Assembly (NCBI GenBank): GCA_003868215.1
Contig: QWDQ01000079.1
Span: forward strand, 1-64,000
Direction: 5' to 3'
Source: Pseudophaeomoniella oleicola
Lineage: Eukaryota; Ascomycota; Eurotiomycetes; Phaeomoniellales; Phaeomoniellaceae
DNA: 64,000 nt
The translations under genes and the position numbers were made by a program. Below the pieces are notes generated by a model that was given only the letters and a program-made list of their open reading frames with translations, was not told the DNA's origin and did no database searches. Each line of letters starts with the position of its first letter. Positions within the stretch are counted from its first letter, which is position 1. Shown here one piece after another: positions 11,233-21,903 of this stretch.

Positions 11233-14200
11233 ATGTCAAACGGACTATCTGTGCAGAATGTAAGGCAATCCAGTCGTGGTCTTCGTAGATAAGTACTAAT
11301 TGCCATACAGTCCCGAGTACATAAACTTGGCACGTTTGAACCATCTACGGGTGGTTCCGGTAACGCATCTTACAATATGAGCAACGGGTTTGGTAGTGCG
11401 AAGGCGAACTGGGGAGGTAGTATCTGGGGAAATGGAGGTCTCAAGGGAAACTCGATCGACGGATCGACTGATGTTTTCCGTCGCAAAGGTAGCGTGCCTT
11501 TCTGCTATCTATGCATCTGAAAACTAATACGAGATCTTCTTTAGGCTCACTTGCTACTTCCGTAGCCGAAGAAGTTGAGGGAAAGACAGGTTCAAGCTCC
11601 TTGCTCGAATCATCTGAGTCGGAAGGATGGAATCGAAACCACAGAGTTCCGTGGACAGTGAACGGGACCAATGTCAACCAGAACAGTTCCTTGTCTCCAG
11701 TGAGGCAGCGTTTGACCGAACCAGCCGGTACGAATCAAGCTGCTCACAATACTGGAAGAAGCACATCTCCTTTCTTCACTCTCAATGCGGATGTAGAGGG
11801 TCATGAAGGCCTCAGCAACCTACAACAGCGACTTAGCCCTCCGGCCGCTAATGGGTCGTTACAACAGATACCTGATGCTAGTCCGTTCGGCGGATTTTCT
11901 ACGAGGCAACTCGAGGGCATTTCCCCGTCAACCACATCTTCTGTCCAGCATATGCCGTCTCTATCAAGGTCTATAAGTCACAATGACACTTACGTTGCGA
12001 GAGGTAACTTTACTGGAGCAAACGATGGGACCATATCGCGGACACTTACCACGTCCTCGATTCCAACAAGCCGTGCACCGGGCTCCGGAGCACATCCGCC
12101 TCTAGCTCACGGTGGCCAAACTTCATCTTCCACAAAAGTTCAACGACCTTCTCACTCATCTCATCCTTCCTTCCATACTATTGCCTACGACAGTCTTGAC
12201 CGTTCAGGAGGAGAGGATATTGAATTTGTCCCAAATTTTGCCAGACTGAATTTGCAAAATGGAGATTCGTTCACCAGCATTCAAGCTGGGGACGCTGTCT
12301 CCACGCATATGCTCACTCCGAGGGATGTCGCATCTGATCGCCAGAAGTATCAGCTTCCGCAGTCATCTGCGTATCCAACACCCATGTCTCAGGGATTTGA
12401 AGCCCCTCAGGAACAAAATTATCAATATGCGCCACAAGGATATCTCAAGAATGGGACTTCCAATATCAATGGCTATATGACCTCCAATCCTGGCAACTAC
12501 CGTAGAGGCATCGCCAATCAACCTTACTCTTCTTCCAGTACTCCACCCAACATGCCAGACATGCTGAACCCGTCAAGCCAGATTTTTTCGGTCCGAGGCT
12601 CAGATACATCAGCTGCTGCTCTGGATCGAAAGCTGAGAGGTCTTCAACCATTGCAACAAGAACCCGCTAGTTATATTCCAGGGCAGATCAATCAGCAGGC
12701 CAATTCACAGGGGCGCATGTCTTACTCACCCTACGAATACGCATCATACCCTGCGGCTCGTATGACCCCGTTGACCAATGTGTATGGCATGCCTCCCTAT
12801 GTGGGACTTGTGCAGGCCCCAGTGGGACCACGATATCAGTCGCGCGACGAGCCAATTCGCAGTGCGTTGCTTGAGGAGTTCAGAACCAACAGCAGGACTA
12901 ACAAGCGTTTCGAGTTGAAAGTGAGTGATTCTTTTTGCCGTGAAATGAGCATAGCCACTGACAATGCAGGATATTTACGGCCATGTCGTTGAGTTTGCGG
13001 GCGATCAGCATGGTTCACGCTTCATCCAGCAGAAGCTCGAGACAGCCAATAGCGATGAGAAGGATCAGATCTTTAAGGAGATCCAGCCAAATTCTTTACA
13101 GCTTATGACCGATCTCTTTGGGAACTACGTTATCCAGAAGTTGTTCGAACACGGCAATCAGACACAAAAGAGGATTCTTGCAAATCAAATGAAAGGGCAT
13201 GTGCGCTCGTTGTCCGTCCAGATGTACGGCTGCCGTGTTGTTCAGAAGGTAATGTTCCCTGTCTGCTTGTGAAGTATCATTTCCACTGACGTTTGAAGGC
13301 TCTGGAACACATTCTCACCGATCAACAAGCAGCTCTCATCAACGAGTTGAATGGGAAAAGTCTTGTCCTCGAATGCGTCCGAGACCAAAACGGCAACCAT
13401 GTGATCCAGAAGGCTATTGAGCGAGTACCTCCGGAACATATCCAATTCATCATTGATGCTTTCTTGGGTCAGGTCGCCCAGTTGGCTACTCACGCATACG
13501 GCTGCCGAGTCATTCAGAGAATGCTCGAGCATTGCAAGGATCCATCTAGACGACAGATTCTTGACGAGCTGCATGCCTGTATCCCAAACCTGATCATCGA
13601 CCAATTTGGTAACTATGTCATCCAGCATGTTATCCAACACGGAGACGAGACAGACAGGTACATGATAGTGTCTATTGTCGTCAGCAACGTTCTTGGATAT
13701 TCGAAGCACAAATTTGCAAGCAACGTGGTTGAAAAAAGTATCGAATGCGGTGCACCTCAGCAACGCGCTGAGATACTTCGATTATTGACAGCTCCTAACG
13801 AGCAGGGCGAAACACCAGTACTGGCGCTTGTCAGAGATCAATACGGAAACTATGTCATTCGTATGTCACATCTTTAGCCGTTTTCGTAACCACCGCTAAC
13901 GTTTGTCCAGAAAAAGTTCTTAACGTATTGAAGGGAGTCGAGCGAGATAATATCATCACCCAGATCCGACCTCACATTCCCAGCTTGAAGAAGATCAGCT
14001 GTGGAAAGCAGATCATTGCGATAGAGAAGATCATTCTCGATGCTGACTATGAAACAAATCAAAGCTCTCAAAGCAGTTCCCTTCCGAGCACAAACGCGAG
14101 CACTGTTGACGGTCCCGTGACGCCTGGTGCGTGTACCGACGCCGGGTCACCTCTCGCCTCCTTGAACGGATCTATTGATGAAGCCACAGTCAAGACACCT

Positions 14201-14248
14201 ACTGGCCGCGCAATTGTCTCGGGGGTTGGATTGAACGCCGGTGCCTAG
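11233..14248 (+). CDS. PUF3: Pumilio-family (Puf3-type) RNA-binding protein
   Basis: Six exons, 11233..11259, 11311..11488, 11545..12920, 12970..13248, 13299..13860 and 13911..14248, give 919 residues with consistent phases. Residues 1-527 are low-complexity, rich in Ser, Asn, Gln and Pro. From about 528 eight PUF repeats follow, with core triplets read in order as SRxxQ, NYxxQ, CRxxQ, NHxxQ, CRxxQ, NYxxQ, SNxxE, NYxxQ. By the established Pumilio code this predicts binding to UGUANAUA, the yeast Puf3 motif. Puf3 proteins bind 3' UTRs of nuclear mRNAs for mitochondrial proteins and alter their decay and localisation. The repeat sequences, such as [19 protein letters not shown] and [13 protein letters not shown], match Puf3 better than other yeast PUFs in my judgement. 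The first coding exon is only nine codons. Confidence 0.92.
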
Positions 14249-15347
14249 TGCTGGATCGTCCTGCCTTCTCACTTTCTTCACACTTAACTGTACAAAATTT
14301 CGATGCAACATTCATGAATGGGTCACTATGCCTGCGGCAGAGGGCTTGTCACTACTGCTACTTCAACTTGGCGTTATTTGAAGGAGATTGTGAGAAACCT
14401 GGGAATTGACCGAGCTCGGGGTTTTCTTTTCCATACATTTGCCTTATCCGGAGCACAGGTTCTATCCTCCCTTTCTGCGTCGTAGGGGAATATACTGGAT
14501 AATGAGACTAACGACTACGATGGGTATCAAAAAAAACATGACTTTCATAGGTAGATATATGCGGGTTGGTGTTCAGGCTGAGGATGCTTTCACGTTTACA
14601 TCCCTTAGACTATGGTCGAGAATAGCTTAGGTACTCATTTATTGTAATTTACTTACGCGATGTACGAGTTTTTGTTCATGATATAAGGTCTCTTGTGATA
14701 AGCATATTGTCCCTATGTTGCTTTGACTATCTGTGACCTACAGTGCTGAAGTCGGTTTTGCTATTGAGTGAAGCTACACCTCAAGATGTTAGGTATCTTT
14801 CTATTTCGGGTATATGATGAGTGATGGTAGTGTTTGCTCTCAGATCAGGGATCGAGATGAAGATGGTATTCAACTGTGGATAGCCATATTGACCACCATT
14901 TATCGAGGCGTAGAGTCACAGCAGACCTTGATGTCACCATGTAGACGATATTAGGTGCCATCATTTTATGTCTCGCAACACAACGAACCGCTTCTATCAT
15001 GTGAGGATTCCAGAGCAGCAGATACAGGGCGAATGACCTTCTTCCACCAGCAGAGAAATGAATGAACAGTTCTCAACCTACAATGATGCACAAAGAAGCA
15101 TCCTTGCCTGGTTCAAGTGGTTGAAGAATCGAAGATGAGGACACGAGAATCCCAGGGCGAATTTTTTGACGCGGTCCCATCTTTCGTTCCGTGCTAAGCC
15201 TAAAACATGATCGAGCTCAAAAATCGTCTTCCAGTAAATCATCCTCCGCATTATTTGCATTCACTTTTGCAACACAGAACAGGGCTAGATTTGTTTAGCT
15301 GACATGTGCCGCACATCTCTCTGCAGGGCGGAAGAGACATTCTGCCA
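14249..15347. other. intergenic between PUF3 and MRS6
   Basis: 1.1 kb between two genes transcribed in the same direction; it should hold the PUF3 3' UTR and MRS6 promoter. I see no additional gene, structured RNA or repeat. Confidence 0.6.
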
Positions 15348-17214
15348 ATGGAGTCCTTGAGCGACACCAAATGGGATGTGCTGATCTCGGGTACAGGTTT
15401 AGCACAATCCCTACTCGCACTGTAAGTGGCGCCTTACCCTCTAACGGATATTCTCTGACTGATGCAGCTGATATCCTAGAGCTTTATCGCGGTCCGGCAA
15501 AAAGGTCTTGCATATTGATAGAGATGACATCTATGGCGGTCCGGAAGCCGCCCTGAGTCTGCAAGATGCCGAGTCATGGTGCTCGAAAGTGAACCAAGGT
15601 CTGAACACTGTCACATGGTAGCTCAAGACATGGTCTGATATTGATCACAGAGTCCAATAATCCGCTGTATCCCTTCGAATCAGCAAGCAAATTGCAAAGA
15701 GAAGGCACAGCGCTCCGTCCGTCACGGGCATACAATCTCTCACTCTCGCCGCAATTGATCTACACGCAAGCCCGGCTCATACCGATCCTGGTGTCATCAC
15801 AGGTGTATCAAACCCTTGAGTTTCAAGCCGTTGGCAATTGGTGGATTGTTCAAGAAAGAGATACCGCTGAGCCAAACGAGCGTGCTGTGGACATCAAAAG
15901 GATTCCAAGTGGACGTGAAGATGTCTTCGCGGATGATTCTATCAACCTTCGCTCGAAGAGAGGGCTCATGAAGTTCTTGCGACATGTTGTTCAGAAAGAC
16001 GAGATCGGGGAGCCTGCATCAGCAGGAGAGGACAACCAAACATTCAAGGAAGTCATTACGAGCAATTTCCATCTGCCTGATGTTCTCCATGCACCCCTGC
16101 TGGCTCTCTCCTTATCGCCGGGGTCCGCGGACGACACACCTGCAGCTTTTGCTCTGGATCGAATCAGCAAGCATATGCGATCAATTGGCGTTTTCGGTCC
16201 AAGTTTTGGTTCCCTCATTGTCAAGTGGGGTGGACTTGCCGAGGTAACACAAGCCTGTTGCCGTGCGCTTGCCGTAGGAGGTGGCGTCTATGTCTTAGGA
16301 CATCATATCAAGGAAATCAAGCCAGCTGAGGCCACTGAGACCTCATCTCGGCTGACAGTGTCCCTTGACAACGGCGAAAACGTGGAAACTCGATGGATTG
16401 TAGGAGCCAAATCAGATCTGCCGGATGGTGTCCTACAACCTGAGCAAACGCCATTGGCCAAGTCAGCTCGGGCCATCTACATTATATCGTCTCCCTTAGA
16501 ATCTCTTTTCCGTTCAACCACCGAGGGTAGTCCATCTCCCGCTGGTGTCGTCGTCGTCTTCCCACCAGAGATGGGAATCACTGTTGGACCGACATATCTC
16601 ATCATTCATTCAAGCGATACCGGGGAATGTCCGCATGGCCAATGTAAGTGAACCTCGACGAATGCTCTATTTCTTTTCCGTGATGATCAAAAAATATGAA
16701 TACTTATCTACATTACCTGAGGTCTTGGATCTTTGAAGTAACACATCCTCTGACAACCTGATGGAACCCAATCATTATTCTTCTGATGCATTTATTTGCC
16801 ATGGCATTTGGCTAATTGTACCCACTAGGTATCATCTATGCCTCTACATCTATATCTCCGAAGAGCAGCGCGGATAAAGTGGTGTCCGTTCATAGCACGC
16901 TTGACAACGCAATTCAGAAGCTTTTACGTTCAACTGACCAGGAAGGGCAGCCAGATATTCTGTGGTCATTGCACTATACTCAGCGAGGACTCTCACCATT
17001 GCAGACAGTCGCAACCGAAGCCGATGAACAAACGCTCAAGAGAACAAATCTCGCCAACGTACTCGCTTTTCCTCCGACATCTTTAGACCTTTCTTTCGAT
17101 GACAGTGTTATCGACCAAGTCAAGGCAGTCTGGAAGGAAATCACCGCAGAAGAGACGATGGACGAAGCGGACTTCATGAGATTTGAAAGCAGGGAGAATA
17201 TCTCTGATGACTGA
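15348..17214 (+). CDS. MRS6: Rab escort protein (REP, GDI superfamily)
   Basis: Four exons, 15348..15421, 15480..15598, 15651..16643 and 16829..17214, encode 523 residues. The N-terminus has the FAD-type dinucleotide fold remnant typical of GDI/REP proteins (WDVLISGTGLAQSLLALALS, then GKKVLHIDRDDIYGG). The central part has the conserved VKWGGLAEVTQACCRALAVG segment, the counterpart of the GDI 'YGLGELPQ.F.R' region. REP presents newly made Rab GTPases to geranylgeranyl transferase II and delivers them to membranes, and is essential in yeast. It acts in the cytosol. The second intron has an unusual donor (GTCTGA), although the phase and both flanking exons support it; the third intron is long for this window (185 bp). 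REP is favoured over GDI because the Rab-binding region is divergent and longer. Confidence 0.88.
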
Positions 17215-17613
17215 ACCACACAAGAACCGGCTTTTTCTCTCTCAATAGACCTATCTGAATAGTATCCATATGTGCCAAACGAGTTATGAAATGAATTAAC
17301 ATGAACCAGAAAGAGTGGCGGCGAAGTTTTCAAAATCGAAGATTGTATACCTCTCGTGCTTTTTCCTACACACGCCAATCCGTTATTATTTTCATCTACA
17401 ATCATCTTCCTTCCCTGTCAACCTGCCTTCCTCTCCCATTCCTAATCTCATCCGTCCCGTCCGCTTACATCCAAAAACCCCCCCTTAATGAGAAATATGA
17501 AATTTGTCCCGAAAAGCAATCAAACATAGCAGGATAGTAATTGATTATATATATATACATCAAAAGCGAGCAAAGTAGTCTTTCCATAAAACAAAACGCC
17601 CACCAAAAGCACC
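17215..17613. other. convergent 3' UTR region
   Basis: 0.4 kb between the ends of MRS6 (+) and a hypothetical gene (-); expected to contain both 3' UTRs. On the minus strand, TGTATATA (17553-17560), which matches the predicted Pumilio target, lies about 54 nt after the hypothetical gene's stop. Confidence 0.6.
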
Positions 17614-18540
17614 TCATCCTCCCCCACCTCCAACCCAAACCTCGATCCAGACCCCACCATCCACCCTCCCCGTCTCAAACAGCCCCATTTGGTTCTCGTG
17701 TCGAAACACAATCTCCCGCAGCAAGTTGGATGTGATGTATATCTCGTCGGTGCCGAGGGTCGGAGGTGGCGGGGAAGGAGTGGGTCGCCAGCCTAGGTTC
17801 ATTGGTGGTGGGTGGGCGGAAGAGGAGGAAGGGGGAGGAGGAGGGGGAGGAGAGTGGATTCGGTTGCCGAGGGTGGAGAGGGTGCGGGTTAGGATTGAGG
17901 TGAGGGTGGAGGGGAGAGGGGGGTGGTGGGGTTGGGTGAAGAAGGTGGTTGTGTAGACTGATGGCTCTGCTGCTACTGCTGCGGCTGGGTCACTCGTCGT
18001 GGTGGTCGTTCCGAGATTAAGGATTTTGTACGGGATGTTGGAGGGGATGCCGGAGATTATTTCTGCTGTTGAGATCGAGGTTGAGGTTGACGGTGGTGGC
18101 GGTGATGATGTGGGACTGAAATCGAACGGAGGAACATCAGAGGGGAGCAGGAGGATCGCTTGGTGAGACAGGGGGATCGTGGCGGGGGATGGAGCGAAGA
18201 GATTCTGCAGGCAGGGGAGGATGAAGTCTGTCACTAGGGCTTCGAGGTGGAATTGGCGGAGAGAGGAGACGGTTTGGGCGATCGAGAGCGGTTGTGGTTG
18301 GGATGGAAATTTTGATCTGAGGTCGGGATTCGGATTTGGACTGAGGTGGTTGCAGGAGGCAGTGCCGGTGACGGCCTCAGAGTAAGATGGGAGGCAGTCA
18401 TCGTCGTCGTCGTCGAGGAAGTCGTCTTCATCTTTACGCTGGTGGGGTCGTCTTGTCGACAGAGGACTTTCAGTTCTCGAGTTGTTGGCGAACGCAGAGG
18501 ACCCCTTCTGAGACATTTTGTACTTCCAAGGGAGTCTCAT
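17614..18540 (-). CDS. proline-rich hypothetical protein with LPSY motif
   Basis: Single-exon frame of 308 residues that I do not recognise. It begins with a basic segment, then an aspartate run (DEDDFLDDDDDD, about 37-48) and LPSYSEAV, an LPxY-type motif of the kind bound by WW domains. Residues about 85-125 (AQTVSSLRQFHLEALVTDFI and onward) look like a folded helical part and a second ordered block is near 268-300 (DEIYITSNLLREIVFRH). Between them lie Ser/Thr/Pro-rich linkers with a run of prolines. The two ordered blocks suggest a real cytosolic protein. A second in-frame start eight codons downstream (MSQKGSS) is equally plausible. Base composition is extreme: C-rich on the coding strand in the middle and G-rich at the 3' end. 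Confidence 0.65.
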   Translation of the reverse strand: MRLPWKYKMSQKGSSAFANNSRTESPLSTRRPHQRKDEDDFLDDDDDDCLPSYSEAVTGTASCNHLSPNPNPDLRSKFPSQPQPLSIAQTVSSLRQFHLEALVTDFILPCLQNLFAPSPATIPLSHQAILLLPSDVPPFDFSPTSSPPPPSTSTSISTAEIISGIPSNIPYKILNLGTTTTTSDPAAAVAAEPSVYTTTFFTQPHHPPLPSTLTSILTRTLSTLGNRIHSPPPPPPPSSSSAHPPPMNLGWRPTPSPPPPTLGTDEIYITSNLLREIVFRHENQMGLFETGRVDGGVWIEVWVGGGGG

Positions 18541-19495
18541 GGAGGAGAGGAAATGCCAAATCGAGAGTCAGGCGTCGCGAATAGCGATGCTGCAGAAGAT
18601 ACATTAGGTTGCGTTAGGTGAACAGGTGTTGGTCAAGAAGCAATGCCTTTGATGGAACGGAATCGAAACAGAGCTGTCACATCTCATGGAACGCAAAGGA
18701 CAAAAGCAAAGTCACAAACTAGACGATTTCTGGACATAACAGCAAATGGCTCTTGATGACCCCCAAACCCGAGAAAGCGTACAAGGAGAGGGGGAAGCAG
18801 ATCTTCTCAACATACAACGAACCGAACAGCGTTTTGGCCCGGCATCTATCGGCATGAAGAGCCGATCTGTCCTCAATCTCAACTCCATCACGAGAGTTTG
18901 AGTATGTGGATGGGAAGAAAAAGCCTAGGGCCGAGAGTTTGGTTGATGTTGTTGGTTTGATGCCTGGCGCAAGGCTGACTGCACCTTAACTTGATGTGTC
19001 TCATCTGGACATCTTTCCTTTTCCCCATTCCCCCAGACACCTTGGCAATCATATAAGGTCTATGAAGACAAAGGGTGTTTAGTGATCATAGAGCGTTGAA
19101 CGAGGCTTTTTCTCAGGAAGCCAGAAGCGCCGCTAAATGTCGTCAGATGCCATGGAAAGCATCCTATGATTGCTTTCCTTTAGTTCTCGTAGAAGGTTGA
19201 GAATATGCTTCGTATGGCATAGTTCAGTCAAACCGGTAGGTTCAACGGTACGTTGATGTCAAACTCAGCCTTGCGGTATGATTGTGTTTAGCGGTTCTTT
19301 CGTTGTTTGTTGCCATCGTTGGTCCCATTTCAAGCCTGATCCTGCTACAGTGGAGGAGGTTGGTCCCAAGTATAAGATGAGATACAGGCTGCCTCTGTGT
19401 TCTTGCAACAGCATGCTTCTGCTGCGTATATTTGTGGCATCTCATCTCTTTACTTTAAAAGCTTCCTCTCAGAACAAAAGCGACGTTCTGTCACC
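18541..19495. other. divergent promoter region
   Basis: 0.95 kb between the starts of the proline-rich gene (-) and flotillin (+); it must hold both promoters. No further gene, repeat or RNA structure is apparent. Confidence 0.6.
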
Positions 19496-20983
19496 ATGTG
19501 GTATTACATCGCAGAACCGAGCGAGTTCCTTGTCATCACTGGCCTAGGTATCGCCGACGTGCGTATTGTAAAGAAGGCACTTGTGCTGCCATGGCAAAGG
19601 GCGAATAGAATATCTGTCATCCCCTTCGATTTCGCGTTGGATCTGCAGGCTATGTCAGCAGAGAAAATCAATGCACGCATCCCAGCAGTCTTTACCATCG
19701 GTCCGGAGCCTGACAACGGTGACTCACTGAAGAAGTACGTGTTGCTTCTCTCGGGGACTCCGGATAACAAGGCTCCTTCGAGCCGAGCAACCATTCAGCC
19801 CACTGCCCGTAACCACGTTCAAGACATCGTCAAAGGCATCATTGAAGGGGAAACCCGCGTCATTGTCTCGAGTATGACGATGGAGGAGATCTTCAGAGAG
19901 AGACAGGTGTTCAAACAGAAGGTCATCGATAATGTCCAAAGCGAACTCAACCAGTTTGGCCTACGCATCTACAATGCCAACGTCAAAGAGTTGCAGGATA
20001 CTCCGGGAAGCGAATATTTTGCCTTTCTCAGCCGAAAGGCCCACGAAGGAGCATCCAACCAGGCCAGAATTGATGTTGCCGAAGCTAGAGCTCGTGGTGA
20101 GATAGGAGAAGCGGAAAAGACAGGTCGTGCCAAGCAGGAAATCTCAAAGATCAATGCTGAGACCGCTGTGCTTGAAACTCAACGAAAGGCTGAGAAAGCA
20201 CAAGCTGATGCGGCCCTGTTGACAAGACAGACGGAATTAGATATGGGTATCCAGCTTGCTCAGATAAAAGCCCATCGCGAGGCCGAAGCCAAAGATGCCG
20301 AACTGCAAAAGGATGTTGAAACGAAGAAGGCTGCTACAGAACTGGAAAGACTCAGGGCAACAGATGTCACAAAGAGCAAGATTGCGCATGAGATTGCACA
20401 GCAAAAGGCGGACGCTGAATACTACACAAAGGTCAAGGACACCGAGGGTCTGACCTTTGAACAGAGACAGACGGCGGAGGCAGAGCACTTCAGTCAAACC
20501 AAGGCTACAGAGGCCATGCACTTTCGCCAGCTCAAAGAAGCCGATGCTGCTTTTTACGCCAAGAAGAAGGAGGCCGAAGGTGTCGCCGAGCTGGCTCAGG
20601 CCTACTCTTCCCTCGGCGAGGTTATGGGCGGACCGCAAGGCTTGATTCAATATCTCATGCTCCAACAGAACACCTATGAGAAGCTGGCTCTGGCCAACGC
20701 AAAGGCTCTCAATGGCCTCCAACCCAAGATCACCTGCTGGTCGACGGGAGAAGGCTCGAGCACAGATGCTACCGCACCGATCCGCAACCTCATGCAAAGT
20801 CTTCCGCCGCTGTTGAGCACAATCAATGAGCAGACCGGCATCGGCCCTCCAAACTGGCTAGCCACAATGCCTGACAGCCAAGGGAGCCAATCACAGAAGA
20901 GGAAGCAGGAAGAGGCACTAGCGATAAAGAAGAAGGGATTAAGTGACGGCGTATCTAATGGGGCAATTGATGGCGAGCCTTGA
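19496..20983 (+). CDS. flotillin-like SPFH/band 7 protein
   Basis: Uninterrupted 495-residue frame. The chosen start (CACCATG, then MWYYIAEPSEFLVITG) matches the conserved flotillin N-terminus; an in-frame upstream ATG at 19397 would add 33 residues unlike the family. Residues 1 to about 190 form the SPFH domain (DVRIVKKALVLPWQRANRIS, MTMEEIFRERQVFKQ, LNQFGLRIYNANVKEL). Residues about 190-400 are the Ala/Glu/Lys-rich coiled coil (EARARGEIGEAEKTGRAKQE) with the EA-repeat character of flotillins. The C-terminal part includes the conserved GGPQGLIQYLMLQQ segment. Flotillins scaffold sterol-rich plasma-membrane microdomains. In fungi they are confined mainly to filamentous ascomycetes, where they influence polar growth. 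A predicted Puf3 site lies in the 3' UTR. Confidence 0.93.
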   Translation: MWYYIAEPSEFLVITGLGIADVRIVKKALVLPWQRANRISVIPFDFALDLQAMSAEKINARIPAVFTIGPEPDNGDSLKKYVLLLSGTPDNKAPSSRATIQPTARNHVQDIVKGIIEGETRVIVSSMTMEEIFRERQVFKQKVIDNVQSELNQFGLRIYNANVKELQDTPGSEYFAFLSRKAHEGASNQARIDVAEARARGEIGEAEKTGRAKQEISKINAETAVLETQRKAEKAQADAALLTRQTELDMGIQLAQIKAHREAEAKDAELQKDVETKKAATELERLRATDVTKSKIAHEIAQQKADAEYYTKVKDTEGLTFEQRQTAEAEHFSQTKATEAMHFRQLKEADAAFYAKKKEAEGVAELAQAYSSLGEVMGGPQGLIQYLMLQQNTYEKLALANAKALNGLQPKITCWSTGEGSSTDATAPIRNLMQSLPPLLSTINEQTGIGPPNWLATMPDSQGSQSQKRKQEEALAIKKKGLSDGVSNGAIDGEP

Positions 20984-21903
20984 GCGATGAACACCGTTTC
21001 TCTTGACCGTCAAGCCTATCTTGCAACTTGCTGTTGGGTTATCCTTCTGGCTGTGTGTTTCTGTAAATAGGTATCGACGACCTCTGGCTGTGTTGTTTTG
21101 GTGAATCCATAACGAAGATAACTTACAGTAATATTCATATCGCTCAGTAAATTTATTCCAACATCTGATAAGGCCTATCACCATCGCTAGCATCCCCCCA
21201 AATTCCCCAACCTTGCGAGGTTCATCGAAACCTATGAAATACTTTGACATCTTATCTTTTCAGCCTAAACACAACGCACACCTTTTTTCATGAGAGAATT
21301 CCTCAGCTCAACTTGTCGGCCGGGCCTCGCCGTAGATTTTGTGGTGTTGAGCCGCCGAAACCACGCTTGGATGAAAAGGCCTCTTATCACGTAACGAGCC
21401 CAGAGGTTGTGTGGTTATCAGAGTAAGGATCTCATATATCTGCAGTGGTGCCGAGACGAGAGACGACGGTGGCTCACCAACCCTGTCGCTGTGTGTATCC
21501 TACCATGGAGTTGACCGCCATCATCTGCGAGCCAAGCAAACCGGTAGCAGATCTTCTGCCTTTTTTCACGTATCAGAAAACCTTGTCGTATTGGAGGTTG
21601 CCAGTCAGAGGGTGGCATGGCCTTATCTATTATGCACACATCAGTTACAGTTGCATAACGAGGTAGGCCTATGATTTTCTTATCACACTTGGTGTTGATC
21701 TGCGAAGAGGTAGCAACGGCGAGTATCGGTCGATGTTACCATAGCTGCCGGCGTAGATATACGAGGTTTGGTCCAGTCTGGTATTTTCAGTCGTGAATGA
21801 TTTATTTCCTACGTCCACTTCATTTCCTTCTTCTCTTCAGATCAGGCTGCAGACAACAGAGCAAAAGGGGATATCCCATACGGGATCTGTAAGCGAGCTC
21901 AAC
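20984..21903. other. intergenic between flotillin and MFS transporter
   Basis: 0.9 kb holding the flotillin 3' UTR and the transporter promoter. TGTAAATA, the canonical Puf3 site, lies at 21062-21069, 79 nt past the flotillin stop on the sense strand. An ATG at 21793 is in frame with the transporter and would add 37 residues. Nothing else is seen. Confidence 0.6.
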
